Positions 8,425-17,869 are shown, counted from the first letter of the stretch. The stretch: DNA of 46,719 bases from an uncultured Eubacteriales bacterium (GCA_900540045.1 UQEF01000011.1:1-46719); one strand, 5' to 3'. Notes: generated by a model not told the origin, from the sequence alone. Numbers and translations are program-made.

Positions 8425-9668
8425 GAGGGCTGACGCTCACCGTATCACAGCTCAACGAATATGTAAGGCGCTCGCTGGCGTCCGACCCCATGCTGCATGG
8501 CCTGTGTCTCACGGGTGAACTGAGCAATTTCAAGCGCCATACCTCCGGCCACTGGTATTTTACCCTCAAGGACGAAGAGGCGGCGATCAACTGCGCCATG
8601 TTCCGTCAGGCGGCCATGGGCGTGCGGTTTCGCCCCGAAAACGGGCAGCGCGTGCGGCTATTTGGCAGTGTGGGCCTGTACGCCCGTACAGGGGCCTATC
8701 AGTTTTATGCCGATGCCATGGAGCCTGACGGCCTGGGAGAGCTGTATCTGCGCTTTGAGGCGCTCAAGCAAAAGCTGGCTGCCGAGGGTTTGTTCGACCC
8801 GTCGCTCAAAAAGCCTCTGCCGCTGCTCCCACGCGGCGTAGGCATCGTGACCAGCCGGACCGGAGCTGTGGTGCATGACATCGCCCGCGTGAGCTGGCGG
8901 CGTTATCCGGGCATGCCGCTCTACCTCTGCCCTGTCAAGGTGCAGGGTGAGGGCGCTGCGGCGGAGATCGCCGCAGCCATCCGCCTGCTGGACGGGTTCG
9001 AGGGGGCCGAGGTCATCATCGTGGGGCGCGGCGGCGGCAGCATGGAGGACCTGTGGGCCTTCAATGAAGAGATGGTGGCGCGAGCTATCGCACGCTGTCA
9101 TACCCCCGTGGTCAGCGCCGTGGGACACGAAACCGACGTGACGATCGCGGATTTTGTGGCCGATGTGCGCGCACCCACGCCCTCGGCTGCCGCTGAGCTG
9201 GCCGTGCCGGAACGCGGGGCGCTGCTGGAGGCGGAGCAATCGCTCCTGCGGCGGATGAACGCGGCCTTTTCGCATCAGCTCGCGCAAAAGGGTCTGCGCC
9301 TGGCTGCGGCGCAGAAGCGGCTGGAGGCGCAGTCTCCTGCGGGCGCGCGGGAACGCGCCGCTGCTCGGCTGGCCGCTGCGCTGGCCGCGATGGATGCGGC
9401 CATGCGCCGCGCGCTGACGGCGCGCGGGCATGCGCTCAGGCAGGCGGCCCTTCGGCTGAGCGCGGCCGGTCCCGTGGAGACGATGCGGCGGGGATATGCC
9501 GTAGTGCTTTCGGGCGGGAAGGCGGTGCGCACCACGCAGGCGCTCCAGGCCGGCGACGCGCTTCAGATCGTGCTGGCGGACGGAAGGGCCGGTGCGCAGG
9601 TGACGTACGTGGAGAAAGGATGGACGGCCAATGGCGGGAAGAGCAGCGAAAAAGACGGTCAGTTTTGA
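8421..9668 (+). CDS. xseA: Exodeoxyribonuclease VII large subunit
   Basis: A 415-residue large subunit of ExoVII, a metal-independent single-strand DNA nuclease. It has the N-terminal OB fold ([14 protein letters not shown]... [20 protein letters not shown]) and the catalytic domain with [32 protein letters not shown] and [28 protein letters not shown]. The C-terminal helical region is shorter than in E. coli (about 450 residues). It starts with GTG inside the folD stop region (GTGA overlap), and xseB begins 38 bases before its end in another frame. Confidence 0.96.
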   Translation: MRGLTLTVSQLNEYVRRSLASDPMLHGLCLTGELSNFKRHTSGHWYFTLKDEEAAINCAMFRQAAMGVRFRPENGQRVRLFGSVGLYARTGAYQFYADAMEPDGLGELYLRFEALKQKLAAEGLFDPSLKKPLPLLPRGVGIVTSRTGAVVHDIARVSWRRYPGMPLYLCPVKVQGEGAAAEIAAAIRLLDGFEGAEVIIVGRGGGSMEDLWAFNEEMVARAIARCHTPVVSAVGHETDVTIADFVADVRAPTPSAAAELAVPERGALLEAEQSLLRRMNAAFSHQLAQKGLRLAAAQKRLEAQSPAGARERAAARLAAALAAMDAAMRRALTARGHALRQAALRLSAAGPVETMRRGYAVVLSGGKAVRTTQALQAGDALQIVLADGRAGAQVTYVEKGWTANGGKSSEKDGQF

Positions 9669-9909
9669 GGACGGCCTGACCCGTCTGGAAGCGCTGGCGG
9701 CGCAGCTGGAGGCGGGGGAGCTTCCGCTCGAGGAGCTGCTCAAGCGCTACGAAGAAGGCGTGAAGCTGGCCACAGACCTGGAAAAGATGCTGGAGGCGGC
9801 CAAGGGCCGCATGCAGGAGATCACCGCGGGGCAGGGCGGCGCACCGAAGCTGACGCCCACGGAGATGGCGGAGCAGGGAAGCCTGCTGGATGCGCTGAAG
9901 GAAGAATGA
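9631..9909 (+). CDS. xseB: Exodeoxyribonuclease VII small subunit
   Basis: A 92-residue helical protein that forms the regulatory/stalk part of ExoVII with XseA. The family core is obvious: [52 protein letters not shown]. The tail of about 25 residues is not conserved. ATG 9631 has GAAAGGA upstream and lies within the xseA reading frame, so the two subunits are translationally coupled. Confidence 0.96.
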   Translation: MAGRAAKKTVSFEDGLTRLEALAAQLEAGELPLEELLKRYEEGVKLATDLEKMLEAAKGRMQEITAGQGGAPKLTPTEMAEQGSLLDALKEE

Positions 9910-9923
9910 AAGGAAGGATCGTC

Positions 9924-10844
9924 ATGGACGCATACCGCGAGGCGGTGGAGCAGGCGCTCTTGCAGTTTCCGCTGCTTATGCAGCAGGGCGACGAGCCCGT
10001 TACGCAGCCGCAGGAGGGCGGCTGGGAAGCGGACATGCCCCCGCAGCCCCTGCGCAGCGCCATGCGTTACAGCCTGCTGCTGCCGGGAAAACGGCTCCGG
10101 CCCGTGCTGCTGCTGGCCGCCTACCACCTGGTACGCGACGATTGGGAGCGCGCATTGCCCTTTGCCTGTGCCATGGAAATGATCCATACCTATTCGCTTA
10201 TCCATGATGATCTGCCGGCGATGGATGACGACGCCCTGCGTCGGGGCAAGCCCACCAATCACCGCGTGTTTGGTGAGGCTGTAGCGATCCTGGCGGGGGA
10301 CGGCCTTTTGAACCTCGCCTATGAAACCATGCTTTCGGCGCCCATTGGGGCGGAGCGGCCGGAACAGGCGGTCCGGGCAGCGGGGGAGATCGCAAGGCGC
10401 GCGGGCGTCTGCGGCATGATCGCCGGGCAGACCGCCGATGTGACGCTGGAGGGCCATGCGCCCACGGCGGAGAGCGTGCGGTACATCCATCTGCACAAGA
10501 CCGCTGACCTGCTTACCGCGCCGGTGGTGGCAGGACTCATGCTGGCCGGGGCCACAGAGGCGCAGCTGGAGGCAGGCCGCGCCTATGGACGGGGCATAGG
10601 CCTGGCGTTCCAGATCGTGGATGACCTGCTGGACCTGGAGGGAGACGTGAGCCTGCTGGGCAAGGAAACCGGCATGGACGCGCAGCGCGGCAAGCAGACC
10701 TGGCCCGCCGCCTTCGGTGTGGAAAGGTCCCGCCAGGACGCCGGGGAAGCCATTGAACAGGCTGTTCAGGCGCTTTCGCCCTTCGGAGAACGGGGGGCGT
10801 ATCTGTGCGAGCTGGCCCGAAAGACCCTTGTGCGCAAGGCCTGA
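9924..10844 (+). CDS. ispA: Polyprenyl (geranyl/farnesyl) diphosphate synthase
   Basis: A 306-residue trans-prenyltransferase joining IPP units to allylic diphosphates for quinone and undecaprenyl precursors. The first aspartate-rich motif is IHDDLPAMDDDALRRGKPTNH, with two residues between aspartate pairs as in short-chain bacterial FPP synthases; the second is FQIVDDLLDLEGD. GKRLRPVLLLAAY is the IPP-binding region. I prefer ATG 9924, six bases after AAAGGAAGG, to the ATG at 9906. It lies downstream of xseB as in many Firmicutes. dxs, often next, is absent; a DUF212 gene follows. Confidence 0.93.
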   Translation: MDAYREAVEQALLQFPLLMQQGDEPVTQPQEGGWEADMPPQPLRSAMRYSLLLPGKRLRPVLLLAAYHLVRDDWERALPFACAMEMIHTYSLIHDDLPAMDDDALRRGKPTNHRVFGEAVAILAGDGLLNLAYETMLSAPIGAERPEQAVRAAGEIARRAGVCGMIAGQTADVTLEGHAPTAESVRYIHLHKTADLLTAPVVAGLMLAGATEAQLEAGRAYGRGIGLAFQIVDDLLDLEGDVSLLGKETGMDAQRGKQTWPAAFGVERSRQDAGEAIEQAVQALSPFGERGAYLCELARKTLVRKA

Positions 10845-10888
10845 ATGTTGTATCATGGTATAAGCTTTCGGAAGAGGAGAGGAAACGG

Positions 10889-11356
10889 GTGCACGCAATC
10901 TGGGAAATCTTTTTCAACCATGTGCTCATCGCTGCGCTGATCGGCTGGTTTGTGGCGCAGGGGTTGAAAATTCCCATTCACTATCTGGTGGAACACGAAT
11001 GGGATCTGAGCCGTTTCCACGGTTCAGGAGGAATGCCCAGCTCCCATACGGCGATGGTGGTTTCCGCCGCCATCATGGTAGGCGCGACAAACGGGTATGC
11101 ATCCGGGGTGTTTGCCGTCGCGGTGGTGGTGGCGCTGATCGTCATGTACGATGCGACCGGCGTTCGGCGCGAAACAGGTCGGCAGGCTACGGTGATCAAT
11201 CAGATTCTGCAGGATGTGCTTATCAACGGAAAACCCATCTCGGATGCGGAGCTGAAGGAACTGGTTGGCCACAAGCCCATCGAGGTAGCTGGCGGCGCGC
11301 TGGTGGGCCTGGTGGTGGCAGGAATTTATATCTTGGCTTTGGCCGGTCGGGCCTGA
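10889..11356 (+). CDS. Divergent PAP2 (DUF212/YuiD-like) membrane protein
   Basis: A 155-residue integral membrane protein of the divergent PAP2 family, related to acid phosphatases acting on lipid phosphates. It has an N-terminal helix (ALIGWFVAQGLKIPIHYL), the FHGSGGMPSSHTAMVVSAA motif carrying the SSH phosphatase-like triad, and two further helices. The start is GTG 10889 behind AGGAGAGG. Family members of this length are common in Firmicutes and plants; no substrate is established. Its position after a prenyl diphosphate synthase fits action on a lipid phosphate, which is inference only. Confidence 0.8.
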   Translation: MHAIWEIFFNHVLIAALIGWFVAQGLKIPIHYLVEHEWDLSRFHGSGGMPSSHTAMVVSAAIMVGATNGYASGVFAVAVVVALIVMYDATGVRRETGRQATVINQILQDVLINGKPISDAELKELVGHKPIEVAGGALVGLVVAGIYILALAGRA

Positions 11357-11377
11357 TCGTGGAAGGAGTTGTTTGCC

Positions 11378-11908
11378 ATGGATCATTTTATGGAAGAGGT
11401 TGTCGTCAAGCATAACCGGGGTGTGGAGAATGCGCTCTATATTCTGTCCAATATCGTGATGGTGCTTTCGGCACTGTGGGCCCTGATGTGCATTCAGATG
11501 CTGTTTATGCAGTTCAGCATCTATGGCCTGATTGAGGCGCTGCTGACGGCCGGCGTAGCGGTGCTGCTGTTTTTGCGCCGCGATCGTCTGCGCACCGAGT
11601 ACGAGTATACCTTCACCAACGGCGATCTGGATTTTGCCCAGGTATTCAACAACCAGAAGCGCAAAACGCTCGGCACCATGCGCGTGAAGAATGTGGAGGC
11701 GTTCGGTCCGGTGGATTCCAACGCTTTCCGCAAGCTCATCAACATGCCCGGGCTCACCCGCCGCAACTGGTTTTTGAACCGTGGCGCAAAGCTGTATTAT
11801 TTCTATTATCAAAAGGAGAACCAGAAGACCATCATCATTCTGGAACCCTCCGACGAGCTGGTGGAAATGATCCGCAAATACCTTCCGCATGGGGCGTATC
11901 AGGAATGA
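11378..11908 (+). CDS. Two-helix membrane protein, probably DUF6106
   Basis: A 176-residue protein with two hydrophobic segments near residues 21-50 and 53-65, then a soluble domain of about 110 residues. The soluble part includes EYEYTFTNGDLDFAQVFNNQKRKTLG and ends EPSDELVEMIRKYLPHGAYQE. It resembles a clostridial family I recall as DUF6106, with no known function. ATG 11378 lies nine bases after AAGGAG. Its stop overlaps the cysteine desulfurase start (ATGA), so the two are coupled. Confidence 0.65.
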   Translation: MDHFMEEVVVKHNRGVENALYILSNIVMVLSALWALMCIQMLFMQFSIYGLIEALLTAGVAVLLFLRRDRLRTEYEYTFTNGDLDFAQVFNNQKRKTLGTMRVKNVEAFGPVDSNAFRKLINMPGLTRRNWFLNRGAKLYYFYYQKENQKTIIILEPSDELVEMIRKYLPHGAYQE

Positions 11909-13065
11909 GCATGCAGGTTTATCTGGATAACAGCGCGACGACCCGCCCCTGTCCGCAGGCGGTCGAGGCTGTTGCACAAAGCATGACGGAAGCGTTTCAC
12001 AACCCTTCCGCGCTCTATGCGCCCGCCATGCGGGCCGAGCATGCCCTGGCGGATGCGCGCCGTGCCATTGCGGCCACGCTCGGCGCGCAGGAAAAAAACG
12101 TAATCTTCACCTCCGGCGGCACCGAGAGCGATAACCTCGCCATCTGGGGCCGTTTGGCCGCCATGCACCATCCGGGCGAAGTGCTCTATACCGCCGCCGA
12201 GCATGAGGCGGTCAAGAATGCCTGCCTGGAGGCCCAGACGCGTTATGGGGTGGTGGCGCGGGAAATTCCGCTCCTTCCCAGCGGCACGGTGGACTTGGCT
12301 GCGCTGGAAGGCATGCTGGGACCGCAGACCGCGCTGATTTGCGTGATGCAGGTATGCAACGAAACCGGCGTCATCATGCCGGTGAAGGAAATCTGCGGGC
12401 TGCGTGACCGCCTTGCCCCGCAGGCTGCCATCCATGTGGACGGCGTGCAGGGATATCTCCGCGTGCCGTTTTCGTTCAAGGAAACCAAAGCAGATTCCTA
12501 TGCCCTCAGCGCGCACAAGATTCACGGCCCAAAGGGCGTGGGTGCGCTGGTGCTGGCGGACGGCGGGCGCATCAAGCCCATCATGGCCGGCGGCGGCCAG
12601 CAGGGAGGCCTGCGCAGCGGCACGGAGAATACCAGTGGCATTGCCGGCATGGTTGCCGCGGTGCAGAGTTACCCTTTTGATGCCATGGAGCGCATGCGCG
12701 GTCTCAAGCGGCTGCTTCTGTCGCTTTTGACGGAGGCGCTGCCGGAAACGACGGTGGCGGGCCTTCCCGTGGACGACCCCATGAGCGCGGGGCATATCCT
12801 CAACGCGTCCTTTCCCCCGGTGCGGGCGGAAACGCTCCTGCACGCACTGGAGGCGGACGGCATCTGCGTGGGGACCGGATCGGCCTGCTCGTCCAAAAAG
12901 GGGCGCCGTTCGCCGGTGCTTACCGCCATGCACCTGCCGCCGCAGGTGATGGACGGCGCCATCCGCATGAGCCTGTGTCCCTTCAATACCGAGGAGGAAA
13001 TGCGTTACACGGCTGAAAAGATCATCGAAAGGGTCGGTCAACTGCGCCGGTTTACGCGCCGCTGA
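11905..13065 (+). CDS. Cysteine desulfurase (IscS/NifS family)
   Basis: A 386-residue PLP enzyme that removes sulfur from cysteine as a persulfide. The N-terminus YLDNSATTRP, the cofactor-binding TSGGTESDN, the PLP lysine in LSAHKIHGPKG (Lys205) and the catalytic cysteine in GTGSACSSKKG (Cys328) are all present. It directly precedes thiI, the Firmicutes pairing in which the desulfurase (NifZ type) hands sulfur to ThiI for 4-thiouridine in tRNA and possibly thiazole synthesis. A downstream ATG at 11911 is an alternative start. Confidence 0.93.
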   Translation: MSMQVYLDNSATTRPCPQAVEAVAQSMTEAFHNPSALYAPAMRAEHALADARRAIAATLGAQEKNVIFTSGGTESDNLAIWGRLAAMHHPGEVLYTAAEHEAVKNACLEAQTRYGVVAREIPLLPSGTVDLAALEGMLGPQTALICVMQVCNETGVIMPVKEICGLRDRLAPQAAIHVDGVQGYLRVPFSFKETKADSYALSAHKIHGPKGVGALVLADGGRIKPIMAGGGQQGGLRSGTENTSGIAGMVAAVQSYPFDAMERMRGLKRLLLSLLTEALPETTVAGLPVDDPMSAGHILNASFPPVRAETLLHALEADGICVGTGSACSSKKGRRSPVLTAMHLPPQVMDGAIRMSLCPFNTEEEMRYTAEKIIERVGQLRRFTRR

Positions 13066-13088
13066 TGCCAAAGGAGGAAGAAACCACC

Positions 13089-14234
13089 GTGCGCGAGGTT
13101 TTGCAGGTTCGCTATGGCGAAATTTTTCTCAAGGGGCTCAACCGCCCCACTTTTTTACGTATGCTGGTGGACCGCGTGCGAGACGCGGTCAAGGCGGTCG
13201 GCGGCCATGTATGGCTCAGTGACGGCCGCATCTATGTCAGCGATGCGGCTGATATGGATGAGGCCATCCGCCGCGTGACCAAGGTGTTCGGCGTGCACAG
13301 CGTATGCCGCGCCATCGAGATGGAAAAGGATAGCTTTGAAGCCCTCTGCGTCCAGGCCGCAAAGCTGATGGAAGGATACCAGGGCACCTTCAAGGTCAAC
13401 GCCCGCCGCAGCGACAAGCGCTATCCCATGGATTCGCCCACCATCAACGTGGAGATGGGCGCATATCTGCTGGAGCATCTGCCGGGGCTCAAGGTGGACG
13501 TGAAAAACCCGGAGGTCGTGCTTTCGGTGGAGATCCGCGACCTGGCCTACCTGTATACCCATCCCATTCCCGCGGTGGGCGGCATGCCGGTAGGGTCCAA
13601 CGGCAAGGCTACGCTGCTGCTTTCCGGCGGCATTGACAGCCCCGTGGCGGGCTGGATGATCGCCAAGCGCGGCGTGCGCGTGGATGCGGTGCACTTCTAT
13701 TCCTTTCCGTATACCAGCGAGCGGGCGCGCGAAAAGGTGCTGGATCTTGCCCGTATTCTCAGCGAAAGCCTGTGCGGTGTGCGTGTGCATGTGGTGCCGT
13801 TTACCGACATCCAGATGCAGATTCACGAAAAGTGCCATGAGGACTACACCACCATCATCATGCGCCGCTATATGATGCGCATTGCCAACGCCATCGCCAG
13901 AAAGGAACATTCCCAGGCGCTCATCACAGGGGAGAGCATTGGTCAGGTGGCCAGCCAGACCATGCATGCCCTTGGCTGCACGGATGCCGTGGCGGACATG
14001 CCGGTGTTCCGCCCGCTGATCGGATTTGACAAATCCGAGATTATTGAAATTGCGCAGAAGATCGGCACGTTTGAAACCTCGTCCCTGCCGTATGAGGACT
14101 GCTGCACCGTCTTTACGCCGCGGCATCCCGCCACGAAGCCGAAGATGGAGATTATTCTCGACGGCGAAAGCAAGCTGGACAGCGACGCGCTGATCGCCGC
14201 CGCGCTGGAGGGTACCGAGGTTGTCGACCTTTAA
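13089..14234 (+). CDS. thiI: tRNA 4-thiouridine synthetase ThiI
   Basis: A 381-residue ThiI without the C-terminal rhodanese domain, typical of Firmicutes. An N-terminal ferredoxin-like/THUMP region (VRYGEIFLKGLNR... FKVNARRSDKRYPMDSPTINVEMGAYLL) is followed by the PP-loop LLLSGGIDSPVAGW near residue 176 and the GESIGQVASQT segment. EDCCTVFTPRHPATKP near the end is a family hallmark. I prefer GTG 13089, eight bases after AAGGAGGAAG; an ATG at 13065 overlapping the desulfurase stop would place that site inside the gene. Confidence 0.94.
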   Translation: MREVLQVRYGEIFLKGLNRPTFLRMLVDRVRDAVKAVGGHVWLSDGRIYVSDAADMDEAIRRVTKVFGVHSVCRAIEMEKDSFEALCVQAAKLMEGYQGTFKVNARRSDKRYPMDSPTINVEMGAYLLEHLPGLKVDVKNPEVVLSVEIRDLAYLYTHPIPAVGGMPVGSNGKATLLLSGGIDSPVAGWMIAKRGVRVDAVHFYSFPYTSERAREKVLDLARILSESLCGVRVHVVPFTDIQMQIHEKCHEDYTTIIMRRYMMRIANAIARKEHSQALITGESIGQVASQTMHALGCTDAVADMPVFRPLIGFDKSEIIEIAQKIGTFETSSLPYEDCCTVFTPRHPATKPKMEIILDGESKLDSDALIAAALEGTEVVDL

Positions 14235-14494
14235 GGCAGCCAGGAGACAAACGCCGCCAGCGCCAGCCCGGGAAGCCCCAGAAAGCCTGCGCTGGCCGCG
14301 GAAAGCGGTCCCTGTGGGAAGCTGAGTCCCAGCGGCGAGAGCCCCAGCCAGCACAGATAGCACAGGATGATACCCGCGCACATCCGTTCCACCACCCGCA
14401 TCACCCTCCGACGGGGCGCTGCGCGCATGCAAAGGGGATAGCTTACGCCAATCGCCGCCGCTACCATGGCCACCGCCAGAAGCCTGTCCGTCAT
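14231..14494 (-). CDS. bofA: BofA-family protein (pro-sigma-K processing inhibitor type)
   Basis: An 87-residue membrane protein matching the BofA family in length and in its C-terminal motif GFLGLPGLALAAFVSWL. Hydrophobic segments lie near residues 5-22, 38-55 and 65-87. In Bacillus, BofA holds the SpoIVFB protease inactive in the outer forespore membrane until late sporulation; some family members have other roles. ATG follows GGAGGTGAG by seven bases. It converges on thiI with a four-base overlap of stop codons, and it is the only sporulation-linked gene in the window. Confidence 0.75.
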   Translation of the reverse strand: MTDRLLAVAMVAAAIGVSYPLCMRAAPRRRVMRVVERMCAGIILCYLCWLGLSPLGLSFPQGPLSAASAGFLGLPGLALAAFVSWLP

Positions 14495-14583
14495 GTCCGG
14501 CTCACCTCCGCTACCAGCCTATGTCCCGATGGAGAGGGATAGACGCGTATCAATAAATTGTGAAGGTTTTATCAATTCGGGGC

Positions 14584-14612
14584 TTGCGACGCGGGAACGA
14601 ATGATGTATAAT
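14584..14612 (+). promoter_or_regulatory. Promoter of the cggR glycolytic operon
   Basis: TTGCGA (14584-14589), 17-base spacer and a perfect TATAAT (14607-14612). The predicted start site near 14619 coincides with the left edge of the CggR operator. Confidence 0.8.
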
Positions 14613-14618
14613 CTCCTG

Positions 14619-14653
14619 TGGGATAAATTTGGTCATGCGGGACGTGATTTGTC
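14619..14653 (+). promoter_or_regulatory. CggR operator
   Basis: The right half, CGGGAC (14638-14643), six bases, TGTC (14650-14653), is an exact match to the half-site CGGGAC-N6-TGTC known for Bacillus CggR. A degenerate left copy, TGGGAT-N6-GGTC (14619-14634), lies 19 bases upstream (20 in Bacillus). The pair sits just downstream of the promoter, so bound CggR would block transcription, lifted by fructose-1,6-bisphosphate in the known systems. Confidence 0.75.
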
Positions 14654-14671
14654 CCGAATAGGAAGGATGCA

Positions 14672-15697
14672 ATGGAGGACGGTTATTTTACCCTGATGCA
14701 GCAGCTGGCTCCGGATCTGGCGCAGGAAATCGAACTGCGTGCGCTGGTACTGGAACGCATCGGCGCGCTGCAGCCCGTGGGCAGACGGCAGCTGGCCGAC
14801 CGGCTCAACCTGCCGGAGCGCGAGGTACGCACGGTGGCGACGCTGCTGAAAAAGCATGGCCTGATTACGCTGGATGCGGCGGGAATGTGCCTGACTCCGG
14901 CGGCGGAGAGCGTGTTGCCCATGGCCCGGCGCTTCAGCCGGGATTTGAAGGGACTGACCCGGCTGGAGACGGCGCTGGCCGAGCAGCTGGGAGTAGACAA
15001 GGTGTGTGTGGCCGCCGGAAATGCCGATACAGACCCGCATGTGCTGGGCGAGGTGGGCCGCATTGCCGGCACTCGCCTGCGAGGCTTTTTGCAGACAGGG
15101 TGTACGCTGGCCGTAACGGGAGGCAGCACCATTCGCGAGGTGGCTTTTGCGGTGCCCCAGGGCACGCCCATGAATGTGATGGTGGTACCCGCGCGCGGCG
15201 GAATGGGCGGCGCGCTGGAAACCCAGGCCAATACCCTCGCCTGTGAGATCGCCCGCCGCCTGGGCGGCCATCACCGCATGATGCATCTCCCCGACCACCT
15301 GGACGAACAGGCGTTGCAGGAGATGCGCAAGCTGACCGAGATTGACGAGACGCTGGCGCTTTTGGAGCGCGCGGACGTGGTGCTGCATGGCGTCGGCCGC
15401 GCGGACGACATGACCCAGCGCCGGCAGCTTCCCAGCCCGGTGAGTGCCGAGGTACTGCGTAAGGGAGCGGTGGCCGAGGCGTATGGCTGCTACTTTGACC
15501 GAAGGGGTCGGCTGGTCTATTCCGCCTCCACCGTGGCGCATAACCTGGGCGCCCTCAAGCCCGATTGCGCCATGATCGCCGTGGCTGCCGGAGCCAAGAA
15601 GGCGGAAGCCATCGCCGCGGTGATGAAAAGCCGCCGGCACGCCATGCTGGTCACTGACGAAGGGGCGGCCAAGGCTATTCTGGGCGAAACCCCTTAA
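14672..15697 (+). CDS. cggR: Central glycolytic genes regulator CggR (SorC family)
   Basis: A 341-residue SorC/DeoR-type repressor. A winged helix-turn-helix lies at about residues 22-75 (VGRRQLADRLNLPEREVRTVATLLKKHGLI). The sugar-phosphate effector domain follows, with GGSTIREVA (near residue 150), VVPARGGMGG and the C-terminal AVAAGAKKAEAI. In Bacillus, CggR represses its own gap operon until fructose-1,6-bisphosphate accumulates. Here it heads pgk-tpiA-gpmI, and the matching operator upstream supports autoregulation. ATG 14672 follows AGGAAGG. Confidence 0.9.
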   Translation: MEDGYFTLMQQLAPDLAQEIELRALVLERIGALQPVGRRQLADRLNLPEREVRTVATLLKKHGLITLDAAGMCLTPAAESVLPMARRFSRDLKGLTRLETALAEQLGVDKVCVAAGNADTDPHVLGEVGRIAGTRLRGFLQTGCTLAVTGGSTIREVAFAVPQGTPMNVMVVPARGGMGGALETQANTLACEIARRLGGHHRMMHLPDHLDEQALQEMRKLTEIDETLALLERADVVLHGVGRADDMTQRRQLPSPVSAEVLRKGAVAEAYGCYFDRRGRLVYSASTVAHNLGALKPDCAMIAVAAGAKKAEAIAAVMKSRRHAMLVTDEGAAKAILGETP

Positions 15698-15771
15698 CAA
15701 TGCTTGCACGTCCGGAAACGGGCTTTGCAATACCAACACCATGAATTTACCAGGACGGAGGAGTGTACGTT

Positions 15772-16962
15772 ATGGCGAAGAAAACCATCGAGGACATTCA
15801 GGTCAAAGGCAAGAGAGTGCTTGTCCGCTGCGATTTTAACGTGCCCATGGACGAAAACAAGGTCATCACCGACGAAAACCGGCTGCGTGGCGCGCTGCCC
15901 ACCATCAAGTACCTGATGGAGCACGGCGCCAGAGTGATCCTGTGCTCCCACCTGGGCCGCCCCAAGGGCGAGTTTAACATGAAGTATTCCCTCAAGCCTG
16001 TCGCCAAGCGCCTCAGCGAAATGCTGGGCGTGGAGGTGAAGATGGCCGATGACGTGATCGGCCCCTCCGCCAAGGCGCTGGCCGCCGGCCTCAAGGATGG
16101 CGAGGTCATGCTGCTGGAGAACGTCCGCTTCCATAAGGAAGAGGAAAAGAACGATCCCGCCTTTGCCAAGGAGTTGGCTTCCCTGGCGGAAGTGTATGTC
16201 AACGACGCCTTCGGCACCGCGCACCGTGCGCATGCCTCCACCGAGGGTGTGACCCATTACCTGACTCCCTCCGTGGCCGGCTTCCTGATCGGCAAGGAGC
16301 TGAGCATCATGGGCAAGGCTCTGGAGGACCCGGCCCGTCCCTTCGTGGCGATTCTCGGCGGTGCGAAGGTATCCGATAAGATCGGCGTGATCAACAACCT
16401 GCTGGATAAGGTGGATACGCTTATCATCGGCGGCGGCATGAGCTACACCTTCCAGAAGGCACTGGGACTTAGCATCGGCAAGAGCCTGTGCGAAAATGAC
16501 AAGATCGAGCTCGCCAAGGAGCTGATGGCCAAGGCCAAGGAAAAGGGCGTTAAGCTCCTGCTGCCTGTGGATAACGTGTGCGGCGACAGCTTCAGCAACG
16601 ACGCCAAGCGCATCACCGTATCCGCCAAGGACGGCATTCCGGATGATTACGAGGGCATGGACATCGGACCCGAAACCGCCAAGATCTACGCCGACGTGGT
16701 CCGCGAAGCGGGCACCGTGGTGTGGAACGGCCCCATGGGTGTGTTCGAGTTTGAAAACTTCGCCGTGGGCACCCGTGCCGTGGCTCAGGCCATGAGCGAG
16801 TGCAAGGGCGTGACCATCATCGGCGGCGGCGACAGCGCGGCGGCGGTCGAGCAGATGGGCTATGCCGACAAGGTGACGCATGTGTCCACCGGCGGTGGCG
16901 CGAGCATGGAATTCCTGGAGGGCAAGACCCTTCCCGGCGTGGCCGCGCTCAACGACAAGTAA
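15772..16962 (+). CDS. pgk: Phosphoglycerate kinase
   Basis: A 396-residue glycolytic kinase transferring phosphate from 1,3-bisphosphoglycerate to ADP. The signature [11 protein letters not shown] near the N-terminus, [36 protein letters not shown], and the hinge/nucleotide region [15 protein letters not shown] and [15 protein letters not shown] are present. ATG 15772 is eight bases after GGAGGAG. It lies 74 bases after cggR with no terminator between; gapA, which normally sits between cggR and pgk, is missing. Confidence 0.98.
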   Translation: MAKKTIEDIQVKGKRVLVRCDFNVPMDENKVITDENRLRGALPTIKYLMEHGARVILCSHLGRPKGEFNMKYSLKPVAKRLSEMLGVEVKMADDVIGPSAKALAAGLKDGEVMLLENVRFHKEEEKNDPAFAKELASLAEVYVNDAFGTAHRAHASTEGVTHYLTPSVAGFLIGKELSIMGKALEDPARPFVAILGGAKVSDKIGVINNLLDKVDTLIIGGGMSYTFQKALGLSIGKSLCENDKIELAKELMAKAKEKGVKLLLPVDNVCGDSFSNDAKRITVSAKDGIPDDYEGMDIGPETAKIYADVVREAGTVVWNGPMGVFEFENFAVGTRAVAQAMSECKGVTIIGGGDSAAAVEQMGYADKVTHVSTGGGASMEFLEGKTLPGVAALNDK

Positions 16963-16973
16963 GACCTTTTCCG

Positions 16974-17002
16974 TTGCGCAGGCCGTAAACCGGCCTGCGC
17001 AA
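16974..17002 (+). repeat. Perfect 12-bp inverted repeat between pgk and tpiA
   Basis: TTGCGCAGGCCG (16974-16985) and CGGCCTGCGCAA (16991-17002) are exact reverse complements with a five-base loop. No T run follows, so it is not a simple terminator. It probably forms an intercistronic RNA hairpin that could mark a processing site or protect the pgk message. Confidence 0.7.
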
Positions 17003-17089
17003 CATTTGCGCGCCGCAAAGCGGTTTCATGCAGCCGAAATGCGGTTACCATAGATGTGTCCCAATTATTTTCAAAGTGAGGTACAAATC

Positions 17090-17842
17090 ATGCGTAAGCC
17101 TATCATTGCCGGCAACTGGAAGATGAACAAGACCCCTGAGGAAGCCCGCGAACTGGTCGCCGCCCTCGTGCCCGCCGTGAAGGATGCGGACTGCGACGTG
17201 GTGGTATGCGTGCCCGCGACGGATTTTGCCGCCGTAAAGGAGGCCGCCCAGGGCAGCAACATCCATCTGGGCGCACAAAACGTGCATTTTGCCAAGAGCG
17301 GCGCCTATACCGGCGAACTCAGCGCCGACATGCTCAAGGCCTGCGGCGTGGAGTATGTGGTTATCGGCCACAGCGAGCGCCGTCAGTACTTTGGCGAAAC
17401 GGACAAGACCGTGAACCTCCGTGTGCGCGCGGCGGTGGATGCGGGCCTGACCCCCATCATTTGCGTGGGCGAGCTCAAGGATGAGCGCGAGAGCGGCTAC
17501 ACCGATACCATCGTGGAGTATCAGACCCTGATGGCGCTGCATGGCCTGACCGATGAGCAGATCAAGAATGCCGTGATCGCCTACGAGCCCGTCTGGGCTA
17601 TCGGCACCGGCCTCACCGCCACTGACGAGCAGGCGAACGAGACCATTGGCGTGATTCGCAAGGCCGTCGCCCGCAAGTACGGCCAGGATGTGGCCGATGC
17701 GGTGCGCATCCAGTATGGCGGCAGCATGAACCCCAAGAATGTCAAAGGGCTCATGGCGCAGCCCGAAATCGACGGTGGCCTCATCGGCGGTGCCAGCCTC
17801 AAGGCCCCCGACTTTACCCAGGTGGTTCTCTACAACAAGTGA
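17090..17842 (+). CDS. tpiA: Triosephosphate isomerase
   Basis: A 250-residue TIM-barrel enzyme interconverting dihydroxyacetone phosphate and glyceraldehyde-3-phosphate. It begins MRKPIIAGNWKMNKTPEEA with the catalytic Lys; the catalytic His is in VVIGHSERRQYFGETD and the catalytic Glu in AYEPVWAIGTGLTAT, with the phosphate-binding YGGSMNPKN and GLIGGASLK. ATG 17090 has GTGAGGT upstream; a longer in-frame extension from 17054 lacks a binding site. Confidence 0.98.
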   Translation: MRKPIIAGNWKMNKTPEEARELVAALVPAVKDADCDVVVCVPATDFAAVKEAAQGSNIHLGAQNVHFAKSGAYTGELSADMLKACGVEYVVIGHSERRQYFGETDKTVNLRVRAAVDAGLTPIICVGELKDERESGYTDTIVEYQTLMALHGLTDEQIKNAVIAYEPVWAIGTGLTATDEQANETIGVIRKAVARKYGQDVADAVRIQYGGSMNPKNVKGLMAQPEIDGGLIGGASLKAPDFTQVVLYNK

Positions 17843-17869
17843 CCAGAGAAAAAGGAGCAGCTAAACCAT

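Noticed and set aside
9631..9668. Frameshift at the xseA/xseB junction
   Set aside because: Both proteins are complete with family-typical ends; the 38-base overlap is ordinary translational coupling.
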